NCBI GenBank assembly: GCA_021158405.1
Contig: JAGGUP010000117.1
Location: 1-56,843, forward strand
DNA: 56,843 bases
Origin: Bacteroidales bacterium
GTDB taxonomy: Bacteria; Bacteroidota; Bacteroidia; Bacteroidales; UBA12170
Direction: 5' to 3'
The translations under genes and the position numbers were made by a program. This document shows positions 34,530-42,525 of the stretch, one piece after another (the first letter of the stretch is position 1; each line of letters opens with the position of its first letter). The notes beneath the pieces are model-generated. The model ran no database searches. It saw only the letters and a program-made list of their open reading frames with translations, and was not told the DNA's origin.

Positions 34530-34583
34530 GATTAGATCAAATAGTGAAGATTCTGATTTTATCAAAATTGTAAACTAATTCTT

Positions 34584-36137
34584 ATGACAAAACGAGTTAT
34601 TAATTTTGGTTCAGTACTAATTCTCTCCATGGCTTTTTGGTCATTAAGCCAATTTTCTTTTGCTCAATCCGTTCAAAAAATGAAATGTGAGGCAATTATT
34701 AGCGACGCAAATGATTTCCTTATTATCAATCAAACAATAGGCATGCGTTTAAGCGTTCGGCAAGGCTCATTAAATGGAAGAGCGGTCTATGTTGAAACTA
34801 TTAATCCAACAACGCAACCCGATGGCTCGGTCGAAATTAGGATTGGAAACGGGCGAGTAGAGTCTGGAAAATATGAGGATATTGACTGGATAAATGGAAC
34901 GTATTTTGTTACTACAGAAACTGATTTAACGGGAGGAAAAAGATATAAAGGCACTGGCATGTGTAAATTATTACAAGATAAGAAATTGATAAATAAATCG
35001 GAAGTATTCCCGAGTAACAGCAAAAATGTTGCAATAGATCCCGTTGATGAAGTAGTAAAAGAGTCCGTTCCTGAAAAACATGTGCCTATCAAGCGTAAGT
35101 TGATAATCAACCATGAAATTGGCTATGTAAGTTGCTATGGGGAAAAGGATGGATCTATTGATGTTACGATTGACGGAGAAGCACCTCCTTATCAGTTTTT
35201 ATGGAATACCGGTGATGAAACAGAAGATTTGATAGATGTTTCTGCAGGAACTTATGCCTTAACTGTTGAAGATAGTGAAGGCAATAAAAGCTCCGAAGAA
35301 TTCCTAGTAGAAGAACCTCCCGTATTGACTTGTTCCGGAATTTCTATCAATGAAACGGAGGATAGAAATGATGGAAAAGTAATGCTTTCTGTGGATGGCG
35401 GCTCAGGTATGTATAGTTATAAATGGAGCAATGGTGCGATATCTCTAAATTTATCAGGTTTGTCTGGCGGAGATTATTCAGTTACAGTTACCGATTTGAG
35501 TGATTGCACTTGTACCACAACAGTAACTGTAAACAGTGACATGTATTTCAAAGCAGACCTTAAAAATGCGTCTTGCTTTGGTGCTTCCGATGGTGCGATA
35601 AATCTCATCGTTGGGGGAGGTGTTGCTCCATATTCTGCTTTTTGGGACAAAGGCTCTTTTACACAAAGTTTAAGCGATTTGGGAGCTGGGATTTATTCTG
35701 TTAAAGTGATTGATGCTAATGGAACAATAAAAGATGGAGATTTTACCATTACAGAACCCGAAGCAATTATTATCTCCGATAGTATAAGGCCAAGTACCGG
35801 CATGGATGGAAGTATTGATATTACAGTAAGTGGAGGCCGGCCTCCCTATTCATTTTTATGGAGTACAGGTGCTGTAACAGAAGATATAGACCATTTGTCT
35901 GGAGGGAATTATGTGATAACTGTTACTGATTCTAATCAGTGTAGTGTGCAGAAATCTATACTTGTGCTCGGACCTTCTAATATTCAGGAAAAAGTTGTTC
36001 ATAATACGTACTATTCGGATACATTGGGTTCTATTTCGCTGGAGGTAAAGAATTTAATCTATAAGGGGAATATAAATTTATTCTCGGCAATTAATATTAA
36101 CGCAGACAAAATAGTTTTAAAGAATGAAGAAAAATGA
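34584..36137 (+). CDS. Secreted SprB-repeat protein
   Basis: This 517-residue protein has a signal peptide (about 1-28, ending SFAQ), then an unfamiliar N-terminal domain of about 135 residues. Four SprB-type repeats follow (about 168-465), each with the pattern NxxCxGxxDGSIxVxVxGGxxPYxFxWSTGxxTxxLxxLSxGxYxVTVTDxxGC. Clear examples are CYGEKDGSIDVTIDGEAPPY, CFGASDGAINLIVGGGVAPY and MDGSIDITVSGGRPPY. SprB repeats occur in surface proteins of Bacteroidota, including the gliding adhesin SprB, and are often type IX secreted. The tail after the repeats (about 466-517) is not a classical type IX C-terminal domain. The gene lies between two palindromic elements and has a long structured leader. Confidence 0.82.
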   Translation: MTKRVINFGSVLILSMAFWSLSQFSFAQSVQKMKCEAIISDANDFLIINQTIGMRLSVRQGSLNGRAVYVETINPTTQPDGSVEIRIGNGRVESGKYEDIDWINGTYFVTTETDLTGGKRYKGTGMCKLLQDKKLINKSEVFPSNSKNVAIDPVDEVVKESVPEKHVPIKRKLIINHEIGYVSCYGEKDGSIDVTIDGEAPPYQFLWNTGDETEDLIDVSAGTYALTVEDSEGNKSSEEFLVEEPPVLTCSGISINETEDRNDGKVMLSVDGGSGMYSYKWSNGAISLNLSGLSGGDYSVTVTDLSDCTCTTTVTVNSDMYFKADLKNASCFGASDGAINLIVGGGVAPYSAFWDKGSFTQSLSDLGAGIYSVKVIDANGTIKDGDFTITEPEAIIISDSIRPSTGMDGSIDITVSGGRPPYSFLWSTGAVTEDIDHLSGGNYVITVTDSNQCSVQKSILVLGPSNIQEKVVHNTYYSDTLGSISLEVKNLIYKGNINLFSAININADKIVLKNEEK

Positions 36138-36240
36138 ACGCCGGAGACCTTTTGAATGGGGTTCTGTGGTTATCGTTGGCATCATATCATTGGTGGTTAT
36201 CTATAAGTGTATAGAAATTATTTTGGCGAGTTTTAAATAA
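36124..36240 (+). CDS. Small single-helix membrane protein overlapping the SprB-repeat gene
   Basis: A 38-residue frame overlaps the last 14 bases of the SprB-repeat gene in another frame. It encodes a basic N-terminus (MKKNERRRPFEW), then one hydrophobic helix (about residues 13-36, SVVIVGIISLVVIYKCIEIILA) with a positive-inside layout. The overlapping start suggests translational coupling. The 140-bp hairpin element begins 15 bp after its stop. The family is not recognised; it could also be an accidental frame. Confidence 0.4.
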   Translation: MKKNERRRPFEWGSVVIVGIISLVVIYKCIEIILASFK

Positions 36241-36255
36241 AGCGAAATTGATTTT

Positions 36256-36395
36256 GAGAACTTTGCAGGATGATAGATTTTGATTCAAATCGAGGCAAAA
36301 TCAGATAAAAAACCACAGTTTACTTCCGTAAATGAGGATTTTGAAGAAGATTTTAACGAAGAGTTGGATCAAGAAATGAGTTTTGCAAAGCTCTC
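36256..36395. repeat. 140-bp full-length hairpin element, copy 1
   Basis: Terminal inverted repeats GAGAACTTTGCA/TGCAAAGCTCTC (one mismatch) bound a 140-bp element. Its exact centre is the hairpin TTTAC-TTCC-GTAAA (36319-36332). Between them the arms pair imperfectly along most of their length, for example AAAATC/GATTTT and GATTCAA/TTGGATC. The flanks carry a possible 5-bp direct repeat ATTTT (36251-36255 and 36396-36400). A second copy of identical length is at 55476-55615, with about 14 base differences by eye (about 90% identity). It encodes no protein and no transposase. Confidence 0.8.
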
Positions 36396-36448
36396 ATTTT
36401 CTGATTTAAGCGTTTGTGGATAATAAATTTCTGAATGTGCTGAAGAAT

Positions 36449-36625
36449 AACTCTACGAGGGTTTTAAACCCTCGTAGAGTTTTGGGGGAGTTCTTAAGAA
36501 GATATAGCGTTGAGCAAAGGCCCACTTTTTATTTTTTATTAGTCGATTGGATTATCTGTAATCCCTACGGGATATTAGGATTTTTTCCTACGGTTTTTTC
36601 TACCCTATTATTTCCCTAGGGGAAA
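36449..36625. repeat. Cluster of short perfect palindromes
   Basis: Four hairpin units lie in a row without a coding gene. The first is a 33-nt near-perfect palindrome, AACTCTACGAGGG with its complement CCCTCGTAGAGTT (36449-36481). The others are ATCCC-TAC-GGGAT (36561-36573), TAGGA-N5-TCCTA (36576-36590) and TTTCCC-TAG-GGGAAA (36611-36625). The layout looks like a composite intergenic repeat of REP type. The first unit could also act as a terminator for the SprB-repeat transcript. The 67-codon frame across it is not credible. Confidence 0.5.
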
Positions 36626-36675
36626 TTTTGTTTGAGAATGCTGGAACAATGGAATCTTTGTATGCAAATAAAAAA

Positions 36676-36702
36676 GAGCTACAATCTTTATGATTGTAAC
36701 TC
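36676..36702 (-). terminator. Intrinsic terminator of tRNA-Pro
   Basis: An 11-bp stem with one mismatch (36676-36686 with 36692-36702) and a 5-nt loop is followed on the minus strand by a run of six T. It lies 14 bp after the tRNA 3' end. Confidence 0.75.
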
Positions 36703-36715
36703 TTTGCTTTTTATG

Positions 36716-36788
36716 TCGGAGTGACAAGACTTGAACTTGCGACCCCTTGACCCCCAGTCAAGTACGCTACCAACTGCGCTACACCCCG
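36716..36788 (-). tRNA. tRNA-Pro (anticodon GGG)
   Basis: On the minus strand a 73-nt cloverleaf is complete. The acceptor stem is CGGGGTG/CACTCCG with one G-T pair, the D arm GCGCAGTTGGTAGCGT, and the anticodon stem CTTGA/TCAAG with loop CTGGGGG (anticodon GGG). The T arm GTTCAAGTC lies inside AAGTTCAAGTCTT. The discriminator base is A and CCA is not encoded. It reads CCC and CCU codons. A TAAATTTG -7 element lies upstream and a terminator downstream, so it is a single-gene unit. Confidence 0.95.
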
Positions 36789-36817
36789 CCAATCCGCTAT
36801 TTAGCGGAATAAGGCTG

Positions 36818-36825
36818 CAAATTTA
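36818..36825 (-). promoter_or_regulatory. Promoter -7 element TAAATTTG of tRNA-Pro
   Basis: On the minus strand TAAATTTG matches TAnnTTTG and lies 29 bp before the tRNA 5' end. Between them is a small hairpin CCGCTA-TT-TAGCGG (36794-36807), which would form in the 5' precursor. Confidence 0.5.
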
Positions 36826-36865
36826 TAAAAAATAAGCAACTAAATTTAAAAATTATAAAGCCGTT

Positions 36866-37315
36866 TTAGCTTAAAAGTTCTTTTACGATAGCAGAGATTG
36901 TTTTATTGTCGGCTTTGCCTTCTAAAGCTTTAGCAGCCATGCCCATAACGCGACCCATATCTTTCATAGAGGAGGCGCCGGTTTCTGAAATTATAGCTTT
37001 AATTTTAGATTTTATTTCCTCCGCACTCATTTGTTCGGGCAAATATTTTTCGATGATAGACGCTTGAAATAATTCATCTTCAGCCATATCCGGACGATTT
37101 TCTTTGTACATTTCAGCAGATTCTTTACGCTGTTTCACCAGCTTTTGTAAAAGTTGAATCTCAATGTTTTTCGGAATTTCTTCGCTATGGATGTCTCCGC
37201 CTGTTTTGATAAGTAAAAGACCGGCTTTTATTGCGCGTAAAGCTTCCAACATCTTTTTGTCTTTGGCTAACATGGCCTTTTTAATGTCGTTATTTATCTG
37301 AATTTCTAAGCTCAT
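36866..37315 (-). CDS. yqeY: GatB/YqeY domain-containing protein
   Basis: A 149-residue soluble protein of the YqeY family, full length. Motifs are LEIQINNDIKKAMLAKDKKML, LRAIKAGLL, RKESAEMYKENRPDMAE, IEKYLPEQMS and MKDMGRVMGMAAKALEGKADN. The family shares the tail domain of the GatB amidotransferase subunit and may bind tRNA, but its role is not established. It lies downstream of ftsZ on the same strand, a pairing often seen in Bacteroidota, with a terminator-like hairpin between them (37347-37368). Confidence 0.9.
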   Translation of the reverse strand: MSLEIQINNDIKKAMLAKDKKMLEALRAIKAGLLLIKTGGDIHSEEIPKNIEIQLLQKLVKQRKESAEMYKENRPDMAEDELFQASIIEKYLPEQMSAEEIKSKIKAIISETGASSMKDMGRVMGMAAKALEGKADNKTISAIVKELLS

Positions 37316-37346
37316 AATGAATGTTTTTTTCGAAAGGTAAAGGTAT

Positions 37347-37368
37347 AAAAAAAACCCGGCTTAGCGGG
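37347..37368 (-). terminator. Terminator between ftsZ and yqeY
   Basis: On the minus strand CCCG-CTAAGC-CGGG is followed by a run of eight T, 20 bp after the ftsZ stop. The stem is short, so read-through into yqeY is possible. Confidence 0.6.
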
Positions 37369-37387
37369 CTCAAAATTTTTGTTTAGA

Positions 37388-38944
37388 CTAGTCTACATTG
37401 TCGTGCAGAAACTTATTATTCGATTTTATTTCTAATCCGTCCTCGCTTTCCGAAAGCGTAAAACGAGCTACTTCAGAGTCAGTAGAAGGAATTTTTTGTG
37501 ATAGGTTGATATTTTTTCTTTTATAAGCAGGCACATTTTCCATATCATCAATATTTGCTTTTCCACCGTAAGAAAGCTCCCGAAGTTTTCTTTGTCTTTC
37601 TTTGTGCTTATCGTCTTGCGCCGGTTTGTTGATAGCAGGTTGTGATTGCTCGGTTGTTTCTTCTTCTCTATCAGATGCTACATTAAAGATATCCTCATTG
37701 ACAGCTGCATGAGGTTTGCTTTCAATTTCGCGAATGATAAGCTCTTTACTGGGTTCGAAATCGAAATGGCTGACTTCTGTATTCTTTTCCTTGCTATCGT
37801 CTAAATTGAATACTTTCTTTTCGGAACTGATATTTTTTTCAGTACTTTTAGGTTGATCAATTAATTCGATTTTATTGATAGTGTCTTCCAAAACTTCTAC
37901 ATCTTCCTGTTCTTGGGAAGGTAGAGTAGAACCGTCGAGTTGAATTACTTTTTTCTCCGGTTTGTTTTTATTTTTATTTGCTGCTTTACGGTCAAATCCG
38001 GTAGCGATCAAGGTAATGCTGATACTTTCTTCCAGAGCAGGATCTTTTCCACTTCCCCAAATAACCTCACAGTCGTAACCGGTATGTCCTTGAATTATTT
38101 CGGTAATCTCGCTCACTTCATCCATCGAAATTTCATTTGTGCCCGAAGCGATATACAAGAGCATATTTGTGGCTCCGTTGATATCATTATCATTCAGTAG
38201 AGGAGAGGATAATGCTTCCTCGGTAGCCAGAGTGGCTCTGTTTTCACCTTCGGCTTTTCCTGCACCCATTATGGCAACTCCGCTGTTTTTCATTACCGTA
38301 TTAACATCTTCAAAGTCGACATTGATATATCCAGTAACGGTGATGATTTCGGCAATGCCTTTGGCGGCCTTGGTTAAAATATTATCGGCCTGACTAAACG
38401 CTTGCGAAAGTGAAAGATTTCCATACAATTCGCGTAATTTATCGTTGTTGATGATCAGGACAGTATCTACATGTTTTTTTAATTCGGTAATCCCTTCTTT
38501 TGCCAGCTCGGTTCGTTTGCGGCCTTCAAAAGCAAAAGGTAAGGTAACAATTGCAACCGTTAAAATACCCATTTCTTTGGCTGCTTGTGCAATTATTGGA
38601 GCCGCACCTGTTCCTGTTCCACCACCCATTCCTGCAGTGATAAAAAGCATTTTGGTATTGTTGCTCAATAGCTCTTTGATGTCATCGATATTCTCAATAG
38701 CAGAATTTCTGCCAACTGCTGGTTTTGATCCGGCACCCCGACCTTCTGTAAGACTTGAACCAATTTGGACTTTGGTTGGAATAGGACTGTCTTCCAAATG
38801 CTGACTATCTGTATTGCACAAGATAAAATCAACATCTTTTATGCCTTGCTTAAACATATGGTTTACAGCGTTACCACCGCCGCCACCTACGCCAAGGACT
38901 TTAATTATATTGGATTGGTTCTTAGGGGAATCGAAATTTAACAT
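37388..38944 (-). CDS. ftsZ: Cell division GTPase FtsZ
   Basis: A 518-residue tubulin homologue. The N-terminal GTPase core has VLGVGGGGGNAVNHM, the signature GGGTGTG at 107-113 and NTDSQHL. The core ends near residue 320 (ITLIATGF). A long acidic linker of about 170 residues follows, as is common in Bacteroidota, and the conserved C-terminal tail FLHDNVD for binding FtsA and other partners. FtsZ forms the division ring. It is the last gene of the dcw cluster but is separated from ftsA by a strong terminator (39042-39069), so it probably relies mainly on its own promoter in the 137-bp gap. Confidence 0.96.
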   Translation of the reverse strand: MLNFDSPKNQSNIIKVLGVGGGGGNAVNHMFKQGIKDVDFILCNTDSQHLEDSPIPTKVQIGSSLTEGRGAGSKPAVGRNSAIENIDDIKELLSNNTKMLFITAGMGGGTGTGAAPIIAQAAKEMGILTVAIVTLPFAFEGRKRTELAKEGITELKKHVDTVLIINNDKLRELYGNLSLSQAFSQADNILTKAAKGIAEIITVTGYINVDFEDVNTVMKNSGVAIMGAGKAEGENRATLATEEALSSPLLNDNDINGATNMLLYIASGTNEISMDEVSEITEIIQGHTGYDCEVIWGSGKDPALEESISITLIATGFDRKAANKNKNKPEKKVIQLDGSTLPSQEQEDVEVLEDTINKIELIDQPKSTEKNISSEKKVFNLDDSKEKNTEVSHFDFEPSKELIIREIESKPHAAVNEDIFNVASDREEETTEQSQPAINKPAQDDKHKERQRKLRELSYGGKANIDDMENVPAYKRKNINLSQKIPSTDSEVARFTLSESEDGLEIKSNNKFLHDNVD

Positions 38945-39041
38945 AGGTTGGTTATTTTAAAATACTAATTTAGCGTGAAAAGGCTTTTTGCTTAAGCTGT
39001 TCAAGCGTTTTTATTAACAAATTAAGTGTTGATATCCGAGC

Positions 39042-39069
39042 AAAAAAAAACGGAGATGAACTCCGTTTT
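39042..39069 (-). terminator. Intrinsic terminator between ftsA and ftsZ
   Basis: A perfect 9-bp stem AAAACGGAG/CTCCGTTTT (39061-39069 with 39047-39055) with a 5-nt loop runs into nine T on the minus strand, 12 bp after the ftsA stop. Confidence 0.8.
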
Positions 39070-39081
39070 GGTTTTTCTTTT

Positions 39082-40371
39082 TTATTTCAATTCCTCGGCA
39101 TCATTATCAAAAAAGTCTTGAATTTTTTGAAAAAAACTTTTGTCGGTTGTGTGTTGTTTTTTGGCTACAGGAGCTTGTTGCGTTTCACTATTTGCCGGCT
39201 GTTGATTTTCGAAATCGTAACGCTCAAAACCTTCAATTACAAGTCCTATACCTGTGGAATAGGTAGGACTTGCCAATTCTTCCGGTGTACCTTCTGCCAG
39301 ATGTTCGTTTGGATATCCAATGCGGGTGTCCATACCGGTCATAAACTCAGTAAGTTGTGCAATGTGTTTTAATAATGCACCACCACCGGTTAAAACAATA
39401 CCTGCGATCAATTTATTTTCGTATCCCGAATTTTTTATTTCGAAATACACCTGCTCGATAATTTCTTCGATCCGAGCTTGAATAATGCTGGCAAGGTTTT
39501 TCAGGGTAATTTCTTTTGGTGGACGACCTCTTAAACCTGGGATAGCCACTACTTCTTCTTCTTTATTTTCGCTGGCTAAAGCAGAACCAAATTTGACTTT
39601 TAATTCTTCCGCATGTTTTTTAATAATTGAACAACCTTCTTTTACATCTTCGGTAATTACATCGCCACCAAAAGGAATTACAGCCGTATGCCGAATAATT
39701 CCATCGTGAAAAATAGCTACATCTGTGGTTCCTCCGCCGATATCAACCAAAGCAACGCCTGCTTCTTTTTCCTCTTCGCTTAAAACGGCTTTGGCGGAAG
39801 CAATTGGCTCTAAAATTAAATCGACAATGTCTAAATCGCTTTTACGAACACATTTAAAAATATTTTTTGCAGCGGTAGTTTGACCGATAATGATATGAAA
39901 GTTAGCCTCTAAAGAATTTCCCAGCATGCCCACGGGTTCACGGATACCGGGTTCTCCATCGATGATGTATTCTTGAGGAATCACATCAATAATTTCTTCT
40001 CCCGGACTCATATTTAGATTGTGCATGCTTTCTAATAAATCATCCACATCTTTTTGGCATATCTCGTCATCAATATTTTTACGGATGATAATTCCACGAT
40101 GTTGCAAGCTCTTAATGTGTTGTCCGGCAATACCAACGTTCACATAATCAATTTTTACGTTCGATTTTGACTCCGCTTCCTCAATGGCTTTTTTTATCGA
40201 TTGAACGGTGTTTTCAATATTTGAAACAACACCTCTTTTAACGCCAATGGATTCTGTTTTTCCTGCTCCAAGAATTTCTATTTTCCCGTGTGTGTTACGA
40301 CGGCCAACAATCGCAGCTATTTTTGTTGTTCCAATATCCAATCCTACTATGATAATCTCTGAGGCTTCCAT
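39082..40371 (-). CDS. ftsA: Cell division protein FtsA
   Basis: A 429-residue actin-like ATPase. Motifs are IIIVGLDIGTTKIAAIVG (phosphate 1), the 1C domain with NVGIAGQHI, VDIGGGTTDVAIFHDG (phosphate 2) and GIVLTGGGALL (adenosine). The C-terminus ends in an amphipathic segment SFFQKIQDFFDND, suited to membrane binding. FtsA anchors FtsZ to the membrane and recruits later division proteins. It starts 4 bp after ftsQ. Confidence 0.95.
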   Translation of the reverse strand: MEASEIIIVGLDIGTTKIAAIVGRRNTHGKIEILGAGKTESIGVKRGVVSNIENTVQSIKKAIEEAESKSNVKIDYVNVGIAGQHIKSLQHRGIIIRKNIDDEICQKDVDDLLESMHNLNMSPGEEIIDVIPQEYIIDGEPGIREPVGMLGNSLEANFHIIIGQTTAAKNIFKCVRKSDLDIVDLILEPIASAKAVLSEEEKEAGVALVDIGGGTTDVAIFHDGIIRHTAVIPFGGDVITEDVKEGCSIIKKHAEELKVKFGSALASENKEEEVVAIPGLRGRPPKEITLKNLASIIQARIEEIIEQVYFEIKNSGYENKLIAGIVLTGGGALLKHIAQLTEFMTGMDTRIGYPNEHLAEGTPEELASPTYSTGIGLVIEGFERYDFENQQPANSETQQAPVAKKQHTTDKSFFQKIQDFFDNDAEELK

Positions 40372-40375
40372 ACGT

Positions 40376-41161
40376 CTATTTTTTTGTGCAAACTACTTGA
40401 TTCTTGTATTCCAGATTAATCGATTTGTAAATCGACCAATCTATTTTTTCTTTTCCTTTGATATAAAAAATCTTCAAACGTTTCAATTTATTCTCCAGGT
40501 TATTTGTGTCTCCAAACTCTATGTAATTAACTCCGGTCTTAGGAATTAGCTCAATTTCTTGGTTTGTTTTAATATAAATTTCGTCGATCAATGCATTTAA
40601 AAATTCGTCTTTTTGAATTTTCGCGGCCAAGATATATATTTTTTTATAGATATCGGGCAAAACGAGCGTATCATTCCTGCTTTGTTTAAAGTAATCCATT
40701 TTTAATTTTGGAAGAGCTCCATTGGCAAGCAATAATCGAAGTCTATGTTGGGAACTTAGAGGCATTACCACGTTATCTTCGCCTAAATAAAAATGCTGGC
40801 CAGCTTGATTGTAAACGCGCATAATTGCTTTACGTGGGCTGGCCTTCAATACTAAGTCTCCGTCGATGGTAAAATAGGTGTTGTAGTTTTTTAAATAAGC
40901 AATTTGGCCTACATTATTCTCGATGTGTTCCAGATTTAGGTTTTTTATTTTTTGACCTTCAATGGGATCATGATTCTCTAAAAGTTCAGTACGCAACTCA
41001 ACGGGGGAAGTTAGAAGTGGATAATTGTTCTTGTTTTTTAATTCGATGCTTAGTTTCTTGCAAGGCGTATTTCCATTTTTGCGTAAGGCATATACTTCGA
41101 AAGACAATAAAGCCAGAACGCTCAGAACCCAAAAGGTGATATATAGTATTCTTTTAATCAT
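40376..41161 (-). CDS. ftsQ: Cell division protein FtsQ/DivIB-like
   Basis: A 261-residue bitopic protein: a short cytosolic start, one membrane helix (about 5-22), then a periplasmic part. Segments LEHIENNVGQIAYLKNYNTYF, LVLKASPRKAIMRVYNQAGQHFYL and LPLSSQHRLRL-like VMPLSSQHRLRLLLANG match FtsQ POTRA and beta domains. Sequence conservation is low, but position between murC and ftsA is diagnostic. FtsQ links FtsL and FtsB-type proteins to the division ring. Its ATG overlaps the murC stop by 4 bp. Confidence 0.85.
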   Translation of the reverse strand: MIKRILYITFWVLSVLALLSFEVYALRKNGNTPCKKLSIELKNKNNYPLLTSPVELRTELLENHDPIEGQKIKNLNLEHIENNVGQIAYLKNYNTYFTIDGDLVLKASPRKAIMRVYNQAGQHFYLGEDNVVMPLSSQHRLRLLLANGALPKLKMDYFKQSRNDTLVLPDIYKKIYILAAKIQKDEFLNALIDEIYIKTNQEIELIPKTGVNYIEFGDTNNLENKLKRLKIFYIKGKEKIDWSIYKSINLEYKNQVVCTKK

Positions 41162-42525
41162 TCGAAAGCAGATTTTATTTTTTCAACTAAGCGATCAATA
41201 TCTCCGGCACCTAAGCTTAAAATTACTTGAGGAGTATCGCTTTTTAAATAGGGGATAAGGTCTTCTTTTTGTAAAAGGATTTTATTTTTCATTGGTGTTT
41301 TATCCAGTAAAAGCTTGCTATTAATTCCTTCGATTGGCTCTTCACGTGCGGGATAAATATCGAGTAATATCAATTGATCGAGAAGCGCTAAGCTCTTGGC
41401 AAAACCCTCTAAAAAATCTCGTGTTCTACTGTATAAATGAGGTTGAAAAATACCTGTCACTTTTTTGTCGGGATACAAGGCTTTAACCGATAAAATGCTC
41501 GCTTTTAATTCTTCCGGATGATGTGCATAATCATCTATATAAACCAAATCCTTACGCTTAATAACATATTCCATTCTTCTTTTTACTCCTTTAAAAGAAG
41601 AAAGTGCTTGTTTGATGATGTTTGGATTTTCTCCGTTTAAAGAGGCAGCCGCCGATGCGGCTAAAGCATTTTCAACATTCAATTTGCCGGGCATTCCTAA
41701 GTTGGCATTTTCTATTTTTAAATCAGGTCCTAAAAGTGTGAATTGATAATTGCCTTCCAATAAGCGAAGGTTTTCAATGCTAAAATCGGCTGAAGAATTC
41801 TCAAGTGAATAGGTATAGATTGGGACTTTTGAATGAAGCTCTTTTTCCAAGCCAAGCTTAACTAATAACTTGCCTTCTGGGTGAATCAAATTTACGAAAT
41901 CCTGAAAGCTTTTCTTTAAGCCTTCGTGGTTGGAATAAATATCCAAATGATCCGCATCCATAGAAGTAATCACGGCTATATTTGGTGCAAGCTGTAAAAA
42001 GGAGCGATCAAACTCATCGGCTTCCACCACTAAATTTTGGCTGTTTTCATTTAGAATCAGGTTGCTATTGTAATTATTGGTTATGCCGCCTAAAAAGGCA
42101 GTGCAGCCATTTTTCCCGGTATTTAAAATATGAGCCGTCATGCTGCTAACCGTAGTTTTTCCGTGTGTTCCGGCAATAGCAATACAATTTTTATCATGGC
42201 TTATTAATCCTAAAACCTGACTCCGTTTCAATAAATTATAGCCATTTTCTTTGAAGTAATTCAGTTCCTTATGAGCTACCGGAACAGCAGGAGTATATAT
42301 TATTAAGGTCTTTTCTTTACTTATAAATTGGGGAAGTATTTTGTTTAAATCATCTTCAAAGTGAATATTGGCACCTTCTATTTCGAGTAAATCGGTGAGA
42401 GGCGAGCGTGTTCGGTCATAGCCGGCAACCTCTTTATTATTGGCCATAAAATATCTGGCTAAGGCGCTCATCCCGATGCCGCCAATGCCTATAAGATAGA
42501 TATATGTATACTGACTTAATTTCAT
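41158..42525 (-). CDS. murC: UDP-N-acetylmuramate--L-alanine ligase
   Basis: A 455-residue Mur ligase. It has the N-terminal nucleotide-binding motif YLIGIGGIGMSALARYF, the ATP loop IAGTHGKTTVSSM (about 117-129), VVEADEFDRSFLQL, DADHLD and the C-terminal VYIDDYAHHPEE. It adds L-alanine to UDP-MurNAc, the first amino acid of the stem peptide. Start and stop overlap the neighbouring murG and ftsQ by 4 bp each (ATGA type), typical of tight coupling. Confidence 0.96.
   Translation of the reverse strand: MKLSQYTYIYLIGIGGIGMSALARYFMANNKEVAGYDRTRSPLTDLLEIEGANIHFEDDLNKILPQFISKEKTLIIYTPAVPVAHKELNYFKENGYNLLKRSQVLGLISHDKNCIAIAGTHGKTTVSSMTAHILNTGKNGCTAFLGGITNNYNSNLILNENSQNLVVEADEFDRSFLQLAPNIAVITSMDADHLDIYSNHEGLKKSFQDFVNLIHPEGKLLVKLGLEKELHSKVPIYTYSLENSSADFSIENLRLLEGNYQFTLLGPDLKIENANLGMPGKLNVENALAASAAASLNGENPNIIKQALSSFKGVKRRMEYVIKRKDLVYIDDYAHHPEELKASILSVKALYPDKKVTGIFQPHLYSRTRDFLEGFAKSLALLDQLILLDIYPAREEPIEGINSKLLLDKTPMKNKILLQKEDLIPYLKSDTPQVILSLGAGDIDRLVEKIKSAFE

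Larger units (their letters stand above)
34110..34583 (+). other. Intergenic region with the promoter and palindromic leader of the SprB-repeat gene
   Basis: No credible coding frame is seen in this 474-bp gap; a 64-codon frame at 34150-34344 looks accidental. It contains a well-formed plus-strand promoter (34226-34256) and a 163-bp imperfect palindrome (34367-34529), both described separately. The segment 34110-34225 shows nothing else recognisable apart from whatever promoter serves the divergent cyclase gene. Confidence 0.6.

Noticed and set aside
36330-36375. A mini-frame MRILKKILTKS in both 140-bp elements
   Set aside because: It ends at a stop in copy 2 where copy 1 continues, so the reading frame is not conserved as a protein; the conserved property is the hairpin.
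36416-36619. A 67-codon frame across the palindrome cluster
   Set aside because: It is made of the inverted repeats themselves and has no protein-like pattern.
36716-36788. An integrase-type attachment site at tRNA-Pro, with a repeat of the tRNA 3' end
   Set aside because: I looked for a repeat of the 3' end of the tRNA in the flanking 2.5 kb and found none, and no integrase gene is present.
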